Part shown: positions 13,601 to 27,061 of the stretch, in pieces
Layout: every line of letters begins with the position of its first letter
Position numbering within the stretch: position 1 is the first letter of the stretch
Assembly: GCA_004154925.1 (NCBI GenBank)
Contig: QJNS01000282.1
Location: forward strand, 1 to 64,000
Source of the DNA: Monosporascus cannonballus
Lineage: Eukaryota > Ascomycota > Sordariomycetes > Xylariales
Length of the DNA: 64,000 bases
Reading direction: 5' to 3'
The notes under the pieces: model-generated
What the model saw: only the letters and a program-made list of their open reading frames with translations
The model's database searches: none
Told to the model about the DNA's origin: nothing
Position numbers and translations under genes: made by a program

Positions 13601-16600
13601 AGTTAAGTTTATGAAATTTAAAAAAAATTTCGTATCGTTTATATAATATCGGGTTTAAATAATTTTTTTGTTAAATTACAAAAACAGTATTTAATCGAAA
13701 ATTCGTAATTAACTTAATACTTTAATAATTTATATAATTAATATAATTTGTTATAACACAAATTTTATTTTACTAATTATTATTACGGAAAATATTTCGA
13801 ATTATATTATTAATATTTAATACTTACATAAATGCTGCATTTTTCCGTAATAAAAAATCTTATTTATAATATAAACCTTTCACAATATTATCGAATTTAT
13901 AATTGTTTAATAATTATAAAATCGTTTTAATTAATATATATTTAAATTAATATAAAAACGTAAAATACTTATTGCTTTTTAATTTTCCATTATATTAATA
14001 TAATTTTATGATATATACCTAATATTTGGAATTAGCTATATATAATATATATTTTCCGTAAAAAATATCCTATATCTTGAAATAATCAAATATTATTTAG
14101 TTAATACGAAAATACCTTAATCGGAATTGCATCGTCGGTTTCGTCTTATCGCTAGTTATTTTTGTACCGGTTCCGGCTGTTTTTTGGTTAGGAATTTTAT
14201 TACCCGTCCTTAAGGTTATTTCTTGAGGGCAAATTATTGTTTAAAAATATTATTAACGAATTTAATTCTTTTAATCGGGCAAATAAAGTTTTTTAGGTTT
14301 ATTCGAAATATATTATCAGGAGTTATAACGGAAACTGTCTTTATTACATTAAAAACGAATTTATTTACTCTTTATAATATTATGGAATATATAAAGGAAT
14401 ATATTATAATATAGATTTTAGATATTAAGTTAAAGGAAAAATAAGTAATAATTATTATATTATAAATAATATACTTTTATATATTAAATTATAATAAGTA
14501 TTTAAAGCTATAAAACATTATTATTAAATAAATAATATTAATTATGTATTAAGTAATAATAATTATTATATTTAATATATATTTAATTAAAATAATTTGA
14601 TAAATTAGATTAAAAATTTATAATAAAATATAAATTTTATATAATTTATAAATTGGTTATTAAGTTTTTCCCTTATATATTATTATTTGGTTATAGGAAA
14701 AAATAACGTTAATTTTTTATTTATATTTAATAACCCATATAAACTTAATAATTTATATACTTATAATTAAATAATCTTAAAGTTGATATATACTTTAATC
14801 TTAATTATATATATTACCTTAAAACATATTTATAATTTATTAATTATTTTTAAATTTTATTTGTATATGATAAATCTTTATATATTCCTTTTTAATATTA
14901 ATAATATATTCGATAATTTTTTAATATACGAACTTTACTTTATTTACTATATTTTATATTTTTTATTTATATTTTTGATTTGAATTAGGCCCAATTTATA
15001 TTAGTAAAATTATAATATTATTTAATTTTTTAATTGTCATAACTTAGTCATATATACTTAATATTATGTAATTATTATTATAATATTACCTTTATTTAAT
15101 AAAATAAAACATAATGTTCGTATTCGGAAAATATATATATAAATCGTAACGGCGTTAAGTTAGTTTTTAATATAAATTATATTAATTGCGGCGTTATTTT
15201 TCGTATTTTATTTCTTATTATATATATCGTTTTTTTAAACCTTATCCCAATCTATAAAATAAGTATTTTTTAAGTTAAACGATTATTCGATAAAATCTTA
15301 ATATTATAAGGTTTTTATAAAGTAAATTTTATTATTATATATTAAAAAACGTAAGCGGCTTGTTATTATATATATATTAACGTATATTTTATTTAGGATA
15401 ATTTCGGTATAATACTTAAATAAATATTCCGGGATTTTAATTATATATATAGAATTTACAAAGAGTTAATACAAAATATATTTATATATTTTAACGATTT
15501 TTAAATTTTATTTTTAATAAATCTTGAAAAACTTATTAAATAATATATATCATTATTTGTTTTTTATTAAAATATAATAATACAATTATTAACATAAATA
15601 ATACGGATTATTAGAAAATAGGTTTTTAAAACCGCGAAATAAACGTTCTTTATATTACAGATTTAACCGGCATATATCTTTTTTTAAAAAACCGTATAAT
15701 TCGAACTATTAACCGTTTTCGGAAATTTATAATTTATTACAATTTATATAATATAAATAATATTAGGAATATAATAATCTTGTAATTCCGATTAAAAAAA
15801 TTAAAATTGCGATATATTTTATAGTATATATTATGTAAACGTTATTTTTATAAAATTAAACGAAAAAACAAATTCGTAATTATACGTAATTAGCTGCCGA
15901 ATAAATAACTTTGTATAAAAATTAAATTTTTAAATATTATAATATATTTGGTGTTAATATTAAGGATTTCGACAATTACCCGGAATATCCGATTATTATT
16001 ATACTTATATAAGATTTTGATATAAAAAAATTTTTAAAACTAGCCGCAGAAAAAGCAAAAAAATTCTTAAAACCAGCCAGGAACCCAGTTACGCCGATAA
16101 AAAGAAAATACAGTAAAAAAAAGAAAATTAAATTCGGCCGTCGATGTTTATTAAGGGAATTAAAAAATTTTAATAGGAAAAAAAAACCTTAATTATTAAA
16201 ATCTTTAATAATATAATACCAAAATATATAGGCGGTTTCGAAAAATATTAATTAGAACTATACGCCAACAGATATTAATCTTAGTTATAAGAAAATAAAG
16301 TTATAAAACGTAATTAATAAGGATTTCTTACGAATCCGAAATTTTAAACGTTTTAAATTAATATTTAAAAAACGGATATTGCAATAATTATATTAATAAC
16401 GAAAAAATAATTTTCTTAATATTGGCGAAAAATTATCTATATTATTTATTTATCCGTATAATTAATCCCCTATCTTAATTATTCGACCCGAATTAAAGTA
16501 CCCTAAGGGTTAAAAAGAATAAGAATGATTTAAAAACTAATATAACAAATTCGAAAAAAAAAACCGGAAAATAAGATTTAAAATATTTTAATTTGGCGTC

Positions 16601-19600
16601 GTAATTTGAGGGCTATAAATTAAAAAGATAATTTATTAATAACCGTAATAAATTATAAATCTAATTACTTAATACAAAATTCCTTTAATTTGTTTAATTT
16701 AAAAAATTTATTATATATTTATTACGGCATATAATGAATCTAAATTTAAATAAATTCATATCCCGTATAAACTTTAACCAATTACAAATTAATAAAAATA
16801 ACGAAATTAATAAAAAAATAATATATTAATAATTTTAATAAATATTATATAAATATTTATAATTATTACGTTTTACGACCGCGATATTATGTCTAAATTA
16901 AACGCATTTTTTATTATCGGCCTTAATTAAAACCGATAAAATTTTATTTTTTACTTTTTAACGTAATATCATAATTATTTTTAACTTGTTATTAATATTA
17001 TTATTTAATAATTATCGTTTATTTTTAACGTATGATTTTTTTAATTTCTATAAGGATTATTATTTCGATTTTTTTTTTCGATATATTATTTATAATATCG
17101 AATTACGGATTATTATGTTTTGGCGACACCTGCGATTCCGATAACGATATAAAAATAAATAAATTATATAAATATAAATACGGTAACGAAAATGGGGCTA
17201 AAAAGTTAAAAATATTTAGGGACGATAAGTTTTATATTAATATTATAAATAAAAAAACGAAATAAGTTCTTAATTAAAATTATTTAATATATTACTAATT
17301 ACATATATAAATATAAATATTATTATAATCGAAATTATAATTTCAAATTTTAAAAACGTATAAATTATATATACGTTTAATATATAAATTATTAGGATTA
17401 TTGTTAAACCGTTAATTATTAATTTAAACCGAATAACTGTATACGGTATACATTTATTAGGATAAAATATAATTTAAAACGGCCTTATAATTTTTTCCGA
17501 TATTTATTAAATTTGTAGCACAATAATAATCTATAATTCATATAAATTGATTCATGATATAAAAATATAATGCCGTTATTTCCGATTAAATAAATTTCGT
17601 TATTTATAAAAACTTATTTATGTTTTTTATATATTATATATAATATAGAAAATAATTAATTTTTAAAATATCTTAATATTATTATTTATCGAAACCGGGA
17701 ATCGTTTTAATTAATTTGAATATAATTTAAATTAAATATAAACCTTTAATTTCGTTTAATTTGTTCGGAAATTAATTAAATAAGAATTGTTTAAATTTAA
17801 TAAAAATAAATATTTATTTTGCCTTTTTATTATTAAACGGAAACGACCGTACAAAAAGTAATTTATTCGTTTATCGTTTATATTAAAATATTATTATTTT
17901 CTAAATAATCGCTTTTATTAAACCGGCTTTTAATTATTTTTATATAAATATTTTAGCATTTAAAAATTTGGATATATAAAGAAAATTATGTATTTATATA
18001 TTATAGTAAGGTTTAACTGGACTTAAATTATTATAATCCTTTTTTAGTATAATAATTTCGTTTTTTAAATATATTAAAATCGCTTTACGTATATATTTGC
18101 CGTTTAATAATACGTATTATTAAGGCTTTATTTTTGTCCGCTATCGTAAATCAAAATTATTTTATTTCGGAAATCTAAAAATAATATTTTAACCGGTTAA
18201 AAGTTAAAATTGAAACTTAATAATTATTTAGTCCTAATCAGAATTATTCGCAATAAATTACGTATTATTTTCCTTATTATCCGAATTTGTTATATCGTTT
18301 TTTATTACGACTTTTATATTTTTATAAGTAATACGATTTTTAATTTGCCGGGCTTGGATTTGTTTTATTATTTTATCCTTTTTTAAAATAAATAATTCGG
18401 TTTTATATTTATTAAATGCTAAATAAAATACAAATAATAAAGGTTATTTATAACTAATTATATTTAAGTACTTATAATTATGAATTATTTAATTAAATTA
18501 TTATTATAAATTCATAATCGAAAGATTTTACGGTATATCTTATTATATTATTCGATTAATATTCGGAATATTTATACCTAATTTAAAAATAATAATAAAT
18601 ATAATAATACGGATAAAACCATTTAATTACTTTAAATTATTATATATACAAATTTAATTCCTATAAAGTATTTCGGTATTATAAAACTTGATAATTTTTT
18701 ATAATATTTGATAAATACTTTCGGTTTATTTTAATTTTAATTATATGGTTACAGATATTTATAATTTTCGCTTTATTATTAATATAAATAATAATGTTAA
18801 TAATAAAACGTAAATTAAATTAGTAAATTAAAAAGTTGTTATTTAATGGGCCGGATATATTAATTATTAGGAAATCTAAATACTTTTAATTCGAACGTTA
18901 ATCTTTAAATATAAAGAAAATAATAATATCGATTTTAAAACAATTCATATTAAAATACCGTATTTCCGCCTTATAATTATATTTAGTTAGGCTGCCAATT
19001 TAACGAAAACCGTTATATTTCGGAATTTCTTTATAATATTATTAGCAATTATTACATGTACAAATTAACATATATAAATAAAGAAAATAATACGTAAATT
19101 GCGAATATTAATATATTTAAACCGGAAATTTATTTTATTCCAATAATAAAAATATTTCGTCGATCATAATTAAATTATATTATTATTTGAAAATAAAATT
19201 TAGTATAATAATTTAAAAATAATCGTTCGATATTTATTTAAAATTAAAAATAATATGGTTATACCGTCCGGTAAATATATAATTAAATATTTTTAGGTTA
19301 AGATATTTCGTATCTATAAATATTAAAATAAAAATAAAATATAAAATTATTAATATAAATATTTGTTATTTTTCCGTAAATTTATTTAATAATATAACTT
19401 AAATAATAATTAAATCGGTTATTAAAAAAAGGCTTAAATAATTAAAAATTTTCCGATATTTGTTTTAATAACGAAAAAAATATTAAGCTTTCCGTATACC
19501 AAATTATATATTATATTGATTTATTTTTTCTATAAAGTACGGCCTTACTCGTTAAATATAGTATTTAATATAAAGCGAACAAATCGATAACGTAAGGTTT

Positions 19601-20123
19601 CCGTAAGATTATCGGCCGTATACATAATGTTAACATATAGGTTAATTACATTTATATCGGCAAAAAAACAGTAAAAATATCGGATAAAAATAAATATTAC
19701 GCTTTAAAAAATTAAATATTCGAAAATTTAAAATATTTACCTTAAACCTTTAAATATATTATCTATATTTAATTAAATAAGCAAAAAATATATTTTAAAA
19801 TATATTATAAATAGTTTTAAACTTTATAGATTATTATTTTAACTTATAAAATTATATTCTTATTATGTTAACCGAAAAGGGATACGTAATTATAATATAT
19901 AAAAAACTGAACTTTTAATTATTTTTTGAACTTATAATAATATCTTGATTTTAACTAAAATTAAAATTATACGAAAAAATAAAGATTTCAATTTTGTATT
20001 AACTTTTTGTAATTATAAAAAGGTAATATTAATTCAAAATTATATTTAAAGAATTCGTTTTAATAATTTTTGAAAATTTATATAAAAATACGGAAAACGG
20101 AATAAAAAAATTAGAACTTGTTA

Positions 20124-20287
20124 TCAGGCCCTATTTTGGAGGTTTTGTTGTTTTTGTGGAGATAATTCTTAAAGTGGTTTAGTTGATATATTGGACCCCT
20201 GACAGATATTTCTTGATCAAAAGCTATAGCTGTGGCTACGGCTGCTGCGCCGCAGCCGCAGCCACAACCTCCAAAATGGGGTCCTGA
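20124..20287. repeat. 164-bp inverted-repeat module with GC-rich palindrome, MITE-like
   Basis: The ends are TCAGGCCCTATTTTGGAGGT and, on the complement, TCAGGACCCCATTTTGGAGG: a 21-bp terminal inverted repeat with few mismatches. It is flanked by TTA on both sides (20121-20123 and 20288-20290). The interior includes a strong GC palindrome around 20239-20258 (GGCTGCTGCGCCGCAGCC). CpA/TpG is almost intact, in sharp contrast to its surroundings. A RIP-eroded version occurs at about 37855-37980 in the same relative position, 10-15 bp from the right end of the related element. It is therefore either a PIF/Harbinger-like MITE that inserted in a common ancestor or an integral end structure. Confidence 0.65.
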
Positions 20288-20308
20288 TTACGATGAGGCA
20301 AATTAGTT

Positions 20309-20447
20309 GTATGTGTATTGATAACTAGTTGCAGGTGCTCTAAAACGCGCACTGCACTTTAAGGTGATCTAATCCCGGAATATATATGTTCCGATTAGAG
20401 GGAATCTTCCGTATATAGAGTGCTAGAGCACCCCCTGCTAGCTGACA
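20309..20447 (-). repeat. Copia 5' LTR, outer fragment
   Basis: Matches positions 24-164 of the intact LTR at 2599-2762, including GCACTTTAAGGTGATCTA-type sequence, an ATATATGTTCCGA motif and the outer edge CTGACA. It is followed by the GAATT target duplication. Confidence 0.86.
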
Positions 20448-20452
20448 GAATT

Positions 20453-23400
20453 CGCCCTTAATACGGTTATTATTAAGGAATATCATTTCCTTAATATAAC
20501 GGAGGTCGATTTCCGATCGTCCGTTATGGTTGCGAAAATCTAATCTTAACGTTATTTTATAGGTTTACAAACTTAAGTTCTTTTTATAAATATTACGATT
20601 TTCTTTTTATTATTCCGTAACTAATTTTTAATTAGGCGCAATTTTTGGGTACCTTTATAAAGAAAGCAATTTTCGAAAGCCGTTATACCGTTACGTTTTT
20701 TGCTTATAAATATTTTCCGCTCGTTTTTCGACGATTCGACGAAAATTTAATATTTATTAATAACTATAATTAAAAAACGGCTTTATCTAATAAAGCTATT
20801 ATCAAACCCAAATACGTTAAGCATTTTAAGAATAACGCCTTATTTTCGATTAATAACAAATTGTATTCCGGTTATTTAAGCCTTGCTTTTCGTAAAAAAC
20901 AAACCGTTTTTAAATTTTTTTCGGATTTTACCCTTAGCAAATTTAATAAATATGTTTGTCTTTTGCCGTTATATATTTTCCGATTACTTTCCGATATTTT
21001 TATATTAATTTCCTTATTATGTTTACTAAAAACTAATTAACGTAAATATAATAATTAAATATAAAATCGTATTTTCGAAATAAAAATTCGAATTTTTTAT
21101 ATCGTTTATTAGTTTTCGACCGGTATACAATAAAGTAATTATTCGTTAAAATTTAAAAGCAGTTTTATAACTAAGTAATATTTTAACGTTAATATTTTAA
21201 TTTTACTTAAAATTAATCTTTATAAATTTTATAATTATTAAATAACTCATTTCCGATTGAGCTATTATTATCTTACGGTTTTTAGGTTATTTTATTCTCT
21301 GTATACGTATTTAATTTTTTCTTATAACGTTATAATATCTTAGGCGCATATTTAAAATATTTTCGAAGTTTTTACGTATTAGATTCCGTAAGACAGTTTT
21401 TTTATTTAATTACATATTTGCGTTATTTCCGCTTATTTCGATAATAAACGATATCTTTTATTATTTATTTTTTCTGGTCCTTTATTAAGTCCGGTAACGC
21501 CATTTAAACGTCACCCGGCTTCCGATTATGTTACGGTTTTAATAAAGATATTAGAAATATATTTTATATTCGTTAATATTTAATAAAAAGAAATACCTTG
21601 TACGCCTAAAAACCTATTTATTCTTTAATAGCAATCCGGATATAAATAAATACGAACGTTTTATTTTTAAATTTAAAGTTTTTAATCGATAAATATACTT
21701 ATTGCCTTAATTTGAAATTTATAGACGTATAACGTTAATTATAATATTTCTTTTAAGCTGTTATTATTTTTTCCTAATATTCGTATATTATTCGACGAAT
21801 AGCCGTTATTTTTTAAAGCGTTCCTTAATTCTTTATGCTTATTTTTAAACCTTTATAAAAGGTATTTTATTATATTTAAATAATATCTATATAAGGTTTC
21901 GAAAGGAAAATAGCCGGTAAATACGTTCCGCGTATTATTATATACGAATTCCGTATTTCGTAACAATTTTATCCAGTTATTTTAATATTTATTAACGTAA
22001 TTACGGAAATAATGTTTTAAAACCTGATAAATACGTTCTATCTGCTTATCGGTTTACGGATAATACGCGGTTAACATTCACCGTTTTATTTTGAGCTTTT
22101 TGCAAAATTCCGCCCAGAATTAGTTCGTTAATAACTTATCTTTATTATTAATAATTCCGGCTGGCGTACCGAATTTGTATTCGACCTTGTCGTAAAGTAA
22201 TCGGGTTAATTCGGCTGTGGTTAAAGTTTTAACTATGGAAATAAATATTTTAATTTCGTAAAGCGGTCGACGATTACCAGAATTACGTTATATTTTAGCC
22301 CATTTAAACCTTAGCCTTTAGAAACCCCCGTAATAAAATTTAACAAGATTTTTTGGAAAGGTTATTTAAGTAACGGCAAAGGCTGTAATTATCTATATAG
22401 TTTATAATATAATTTTATTAAGCCCTAACAATTTAGATATTAATTTTAGCATACAGATATATCCTTTATGTTCTGCCTTTAAATTATTATAATAATAATT
22501 ATTTATTTATTTCTGTAAAACATTTTGCTATAGAATTACAAATTTTTCTCGATAATATAAAGCCTGATTTAAATACAGGAAAAAAAAATTTCCGATTTGG
22601 CGTCGAATTATCCATATTAATTTTATAATACTTAAGCTTTTAATTTATCATTTTCGAACCTAATTATAAAATTATCGAGAAATTTTCGATTATAATACTA
22701 TTTTATTTCTAGCCAGCTTTTTCATTAAAGAGCGTAAAAAGTACTGGTTATAAATAATAACTTTAATAGTAATTTCGTTTTCTTCAGATTTTTCGAAATC
22801 CGATTATGGTATAGTCGTAATTTGTAGTTACCGTTATTTAATTATTAATCGTATTATTATTATAATTCGCATTTATATTATTATTTGTAGGTATTAAATT
22901 CGGCAAATACGTAATTTCTTATTTTTCTTTTTTTTCGAAAGTTTTCGATTATCGTATAACGAAAGTTCTTCGCTTTTTTTAAGCGGATAATAATTATCTA
23001 AGTTTTTGCCATCTAAAATCTATTTGAAAATTCTGCAACGAACGAATTTTACGTTATTTTTATAAGGCCTTTTGCTCTTCTATAATACTCTGAATTACTT
23101 TATATATTTACAACAGTTTTTCGTACGTTTTTTGATATATTATTTATAAATCCGATATTTTGAGTAACGTAAAAATTACGTCTTTATATGTAATTTCTCT
23201 TAACATATAATCCGGACATTTAAATAACTTATCCGCCGGGTTAACGGCGCCCGGTCAGTATTGGATTTCAAAATTAAATTACGTAAAATAATAAATTTAT
23301 CGGGCTAACTTCCCCTTAAGGTTACGCGCCGGCGCCTTTACTATGTCTTTTAACGCCATATAATCGATAAATATTTAAAAAAAAATTTCATACCTTTAAG

Positions 23401-26400
23401 GTATTACCGTTAATATTTTAGGTTTTTTATAATCTCCAATAGTTGTTATTATTTTTTACTTTACCGTTTTTCGGTTAAATTTAGCTTTCGCGACCTATAT
23501 TTAATTAAGCATTGATATTTTTAGTATTTTTATAAAATTATTCCTGATATGGTTTTTATTAAGGCGTTTATTTTAACCCTGGTATTTTTGGCGTTATTCT
23601 AATATCGGAAAATGGTCGCCGATTAACAGATATTTTTTAAATTTCAATACGTTTTTTTTAATTTTTTGAAGTTATCGCAATTCTGTTGCTTTACCTTTGC
23701 CTTACGCCCTTTTTAAAAGCCTAATAATAAGTTCGATAATGCGTAAATAATAAACGATAAACTTCTATTAAATGTTCGCAAATTCTAGAAATACTAAAAT
23801 ATTTTAAATTAATTTTAATTTTAGCTCTATTTTAATAACATCGACCTGTCGGCGGTCTAATTCCAAGCCGTTGGTACTAATTACAAATCTTAGAAATTTT
23901 AATTTTTTTTAAAAAAAAATTCTCATTTAAACGTTTTTGCAAATAGTTAATATTATAACAGCCCTTCGTAAACCAGTTAGAAATATTTCGCATATTTTTT
24001 TGGGTTATCCGAATAAATAATTATATCATTTAAATATATTATATATATATGGTTAATTAATCTAGTTAATACTCTATGCATTGAATTAGGGTAAAGAGGA
24101 GAATTGGTTTTGATTAGTGCGGATGATCATTTTATGTCTCGATATAGAATAGGATTATCGAAATAAAGAACTTAATCCGATTGTATTATTAATGTTGAAT
24201 CTCGATGGCTAAAATAACAGAAAACATGCTAAATGGTGATAATGGCTAACAATGTTTAGAGGTTGAACTTATGGCGAAAAAGAACTGCTTAATATATATG
24301 CGAAACCCGGGCTTTCTGATCAGCCGAGCTTGATCATGGGTATAACACCCCGCTCCACTTCAGCATATAAGCCTAGAAGGTAACCGATACATTAATAAGG
24401 TTAAATGGCATAACCGTATGTTTAAATTATTCGTACAGCATCCGGAAAACGGTTTTTTATTAGTCGGCTTTTTTTAATCCTAATACGATAATAACCGTTT
24501 TTAAGATTAATTTTTAAAAATATCTTAGCTAACTTTAAGTAATTTATTATTTTTACAAATAAAAGTAAAAGGTATTAGTTTTTTATCGTTACCCAATTTA
24601 GCTCTTTATAATCGACGCATAATCGGAGATTGCCGGGTTTTTTTTTGATATAAATAATATTAGTACTTTTACGTTCGTTTTCGAACAATTTATCCGGTTT
24701 ATTTTTAAATTTTTTCGCATATATTTTTTAAATACTTTTTTTAAGTTTTCGGAAAAAGGTAAATTAAGCCAAATAAAGGTGTTTTCTTTAGGATTAGATT
24801 TATTATATATTTTGCCCTTAGTAAATAAGATATTTTTTCGTTATTTTGTCGGAATACATTCGCCGGAAATTCTTTAGGCATATAGGGAGGTCGGTTATCT
24901 TTCATTCCTGTTAATTCTCGAATTCCGAGATATTTAATTTTTCGGCTAAATTTATCAAATTAACAGTATAAATTTATTTATCAAAATACGTTAAATCTAC
25001 GATTTTTTAGTTATCGACCTTTTGTAATAATCCGTATAACTATTAATATATAACTGTATTTAATAGGATTCCTAATTTACTTATTTCGAATCTAGATAAT
25101 AGGAAATCGGGCGTTTTCCGATTACGGTATATTATAAAATAAATTTATTTAAATTTTGGTTCGTTTTCGTTAGCATATATTATCTTAATAAGAATTTAGT
25201 GAGACTTATAATATTTGATATATACGCTGTTAACGCCAATAAAGCCCGAAATATGTACGAAAACTAGTTAAAAATTAAAGGTTTTTGCTAATTTTCTGCT
25301 TATAATATTTATTTATGTTTCGGTATTTATATTTACTTATATTATTATATCTCTCGTGTTTCTTTTAATAGGTGCCGTCCTTTTAAAAAGCGGCTTTATT
25401 CCGACTGTTTTGTAATTATTAGCCGAAATGGATTAAACGTATACGCTTATTTCAGTTCCTTTTTTGAGTTTTCGTTTGGGAATTAATCTGATTTATCGTT
25501 ATACATTATAATATTTTATACGGTTTTCGAAAATCGGTTTTCGTATAACCGAAATAACAAGGTTTTTGTATCTTTTTTAAATTTGTAATTTACGTTTTTA
25601 TGGTTTGGTTTCTTATAATTATAATATTTAAGTAAACTCTTATAAAAATTAAAAATGTTAAATCGTACGGATTTATTTCAATTAAAATTAAATCGGCGAT
25701 TATTTACCTTCCGAATATAAAAACGTCCGCAGTTCTTATTATTTTTACGCAGCGCCTTTAATTTGCTCTAGGAAAATTTTTTTCGAAAGCGTTAAAATAA
25801 AATCGTTTATTTTTGTTAATATCTTTAGTAAAAGATAATCGGTTTTTTTTTCGCTTTTTTCTAAACGTTTTAGTAATATTTTATTTTATTTATTATGTTA
25901 TTAATTTGTTTTAGCTTAATATTGTTATAACAAAGTATTTCGTAATCTTAATATTAATTTATAAAATTAATTAAAAATAAAATATTTATTATTCTGATCG
26001 TTTTCCGTACTAAGAGCGTTTATAAGTTTTAGATTATGAACTTATATTTTTTATTTAATGTAAAAGTCCAACGGCGATTAATCGGATTGTTATTATAATT
26101 CCATAAATTATTCTTTATATTTCTTATTGAAAAAATTAAGATTTATACAGCTTTTCCTAATAAAAATCCATAAATGTTTATTTTCAAATTTTTTCGTAAT
26201 TAAAATAATTAAGCGTAACGCGGTATAATCGTTAAATATTCGTAATAAAAACGTTTATATAGCCCATAACTCATTAAATATAACTAAAGATATTTCGCCT
26301 TACTTTTTCGGCGTAAATTTGCGGAACAGTTTTTATTTCATTTTTTTAATTAACGTACGCTCGGAAAATTTCGAGCAATTATAACGCAGTATTCGTTTAT

Positions 26401-26865
26401 CTCTCTTAGGTTTTTGTAATAATATCGTAATTAATTTATAAAGTTTTTTTAATTTATACGATTATTTATTATTTGATTAATATCGAAATAATTCCGAATG
26501 TTATATGTTATGCTAACGGATAATTTCTAATAATTTAATCATTATTAAGGGGTTTAACCTTTTTTATTTTAAATTCTAGGACGCGGTTATTATATTATAT
26601 CCGTTTTCCGACCGTTTAATTAACGATTAGCGGGACGTATTTCTATTACATATATAAGGTAATTCGAGATCTCGGAGATTATGGTTCTTTGTTGGTTAAA
26701 ACTTTGTTATAGGTTTTCTCGCCTATTCCTATACCGTAATTAATCGTTCGTCGGTTGAGTTCCGATCGGCGGTTTTTTCGATTAATAACCTAAGTTTGTT
26801 TTATAATCGGCGAATTTTACTTCTAATAATTATCGCGTTATTCTGTATAGTAAAAATAAAAAAAT
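20453..26865 (-). mobile_element. Gypsy internal region with readable integrase and reverse transcriptase relics
   Basis: On the minus strand, 22010-22300 shows the integrase core: VILVIVDRFTKLKY with the catalytic Asp, then FWAEFCKKLKIKR and a TAYYP-TDKQIERIYQVLK block matching the conserved AYHPQTDGQTER motif, with Q and G codons turned to stops. At 24540-24660 there is a KKKPGNLRLCVDYKELNWVT block typical of gypsy reverse transcriptase, then KINLKNGYYRIRIKKAD at 24450-24510. The catalytic box lies at 24008-24036 and reads YLNDIIIYS, where the first Asp of the YLDD motif has become Asn by a G-to-A change. The order (reverse transcriptase upstream of integrase on the minus strand) is that of Ty3/gypsy. 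Gag and protease, expected above 24.7 kb, are not readable. Confidence 0.85.
24082..24362 (-). mobile_element. Solo LTR inserted in the gypsy reverse transcriptase
   Basis: A 281-bp segment that, on the minus strand, starts TGAAGTGGAGCGGGGTGTTA and ends CCTAATTCA, giving TG...CA ends. It is flanked by GCAT on both sides (24078-24081 and 24363-24366). Removing it with one duplication restores the reading frame between the -VTF- and -MHRVL- parts of the gypsy reverse transcriptase, directly upstream of the catalytic box. It keeps many CpA/TpG sites while its host is heavily RIP-mutated, so it is younger, or too short to be RIP-targeted. No internal domain is present, hence solo LTR. Confidence 0.87.
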
Positions 26866-27061
26866 TATAAAATAATAAACAGTTATAAACTTAAATAAGG
26901 AAATTTCCGACCAATTATAAAATATACTCTAAAAAATAAATGTATTAGGTTATTTCTATTTAACGTTTTCTACCAGCTGCTAGATGGTAAATTTATATTA
27001 GTAAGTGGGTCGGTGGCTGATCGGCTATCAGCCTCATCCTTATAGGGGCTGTATTTTTACA
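26866..27061 (-). repeat. 5' LTR of the gypsy element
   Basis: 196 bp matching 1604-1804. The half furthest from the element edge is strongly RIP-mutated (for example TGTCAGATAATGAAC has become TATAAAATAATAAAC), while the outer half near 27000-27061 is nearly intact. Followed by the target duplication ATATC. Confidence 0.85.

Larger units (their letters stand above)
7939..20300. mobile_element. 12.4-kb transposon of unassigned class inserted in the copia 5' LTR
   Basis: The boundaries come from the split copia LTR, with an apparent 7-8-bp target duplication (TATTAGTT at 7931-7938, AATTAGTT at 20301-20308). The ends form an imperfect terminal inverted repeat: TTACCTCAGC then TCAGGCC at the left, and TTGCCTCATC then TCAGGACC on the complement of the right end. 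The left end carries a subterminal inverted repeat (about 7951-7974 against 8051-8072). The right end carries a GC-rich palindrome. Both end structures recur at 36644-37993. The interior is among the most AT-rich sequence in the window and shows no intact frame, so no transposase was identified. A 1.5-kb LTR mini-element sits inside. An 8-bp duplication would fit hAT or KDZ-type DNA transposons, but the class is inference. Confidence 0.6.
2599..20447 (-). mobile_element. Ty1/copia LTR retrotransposon, RIP-mutated, interrupted in its 5' LTR
   Basis: The 3' LTR is 2599-2762 (164 bp). The 5' LTR is split into 7915-7938 and 20309-20447, which add to 163 bp and match the intact LTR along its length. 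The outer flanks are GAATT (2594-2598) and GAATT (20448-20452), a perfect 5-bp target duplication. Without the 12.4-kb insertion the element is about 5.5 kb, typical for copia. On the minus strand a gag-like stretch lies at 7680-7775 (NWDRFKGEFYSKVYAFDIW then DPD). Copia reverse transcriptase motifs are readable at 4050-4105 (TNAFKNINLFYEIY, matching the TNAF core) and 3945-4020 (a KILYKLRKLFLLWQ block, matching LYGLRRSPLLWQ), followed by an NN in place of the catalytic DD pair. Many stops show the copy is dead. Confidence 0.87.
1604..27061 (-). mobile_element. Ty3/gypsy LTR retrotransposon, RIP-mutated and split by later insertions
   Basis: The left end (1604-1804) and right end (26866-27061) are direct copies of one LTR of about 200 bp. 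In element sense it runs TGTA to CTGACA. The outside flanks are GTATC (1599-1603) and ATATC (27062-27066), a 5-bp target duplication differing by one G-to-A change as expected from RIP. Removing the copia insertion (2599-20447 plus 5 bp) and a solo LTR (24082-24362 plus 4 bp) leaves about 7.3 kb, a normal gypsy length. On the minus strand, reverse transcriptase motifs are readable at about 24000-24660 and integrase motifs at about 22000-22300. Protease and gag should lie at 24.7-26.8 kb but are too decayed to read. Stops are numerous, so the element is dead. Confidence 0.88.

Noticed and set aside
20448..20459. GAATTCGCCCTT, identical to the edge of a common TA-cloning vector site
   Set aside because: GAATT is explained as the copia target duplication, and the following sequence is RIP-mutated gypsy interior. 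No other vector sequence is present.
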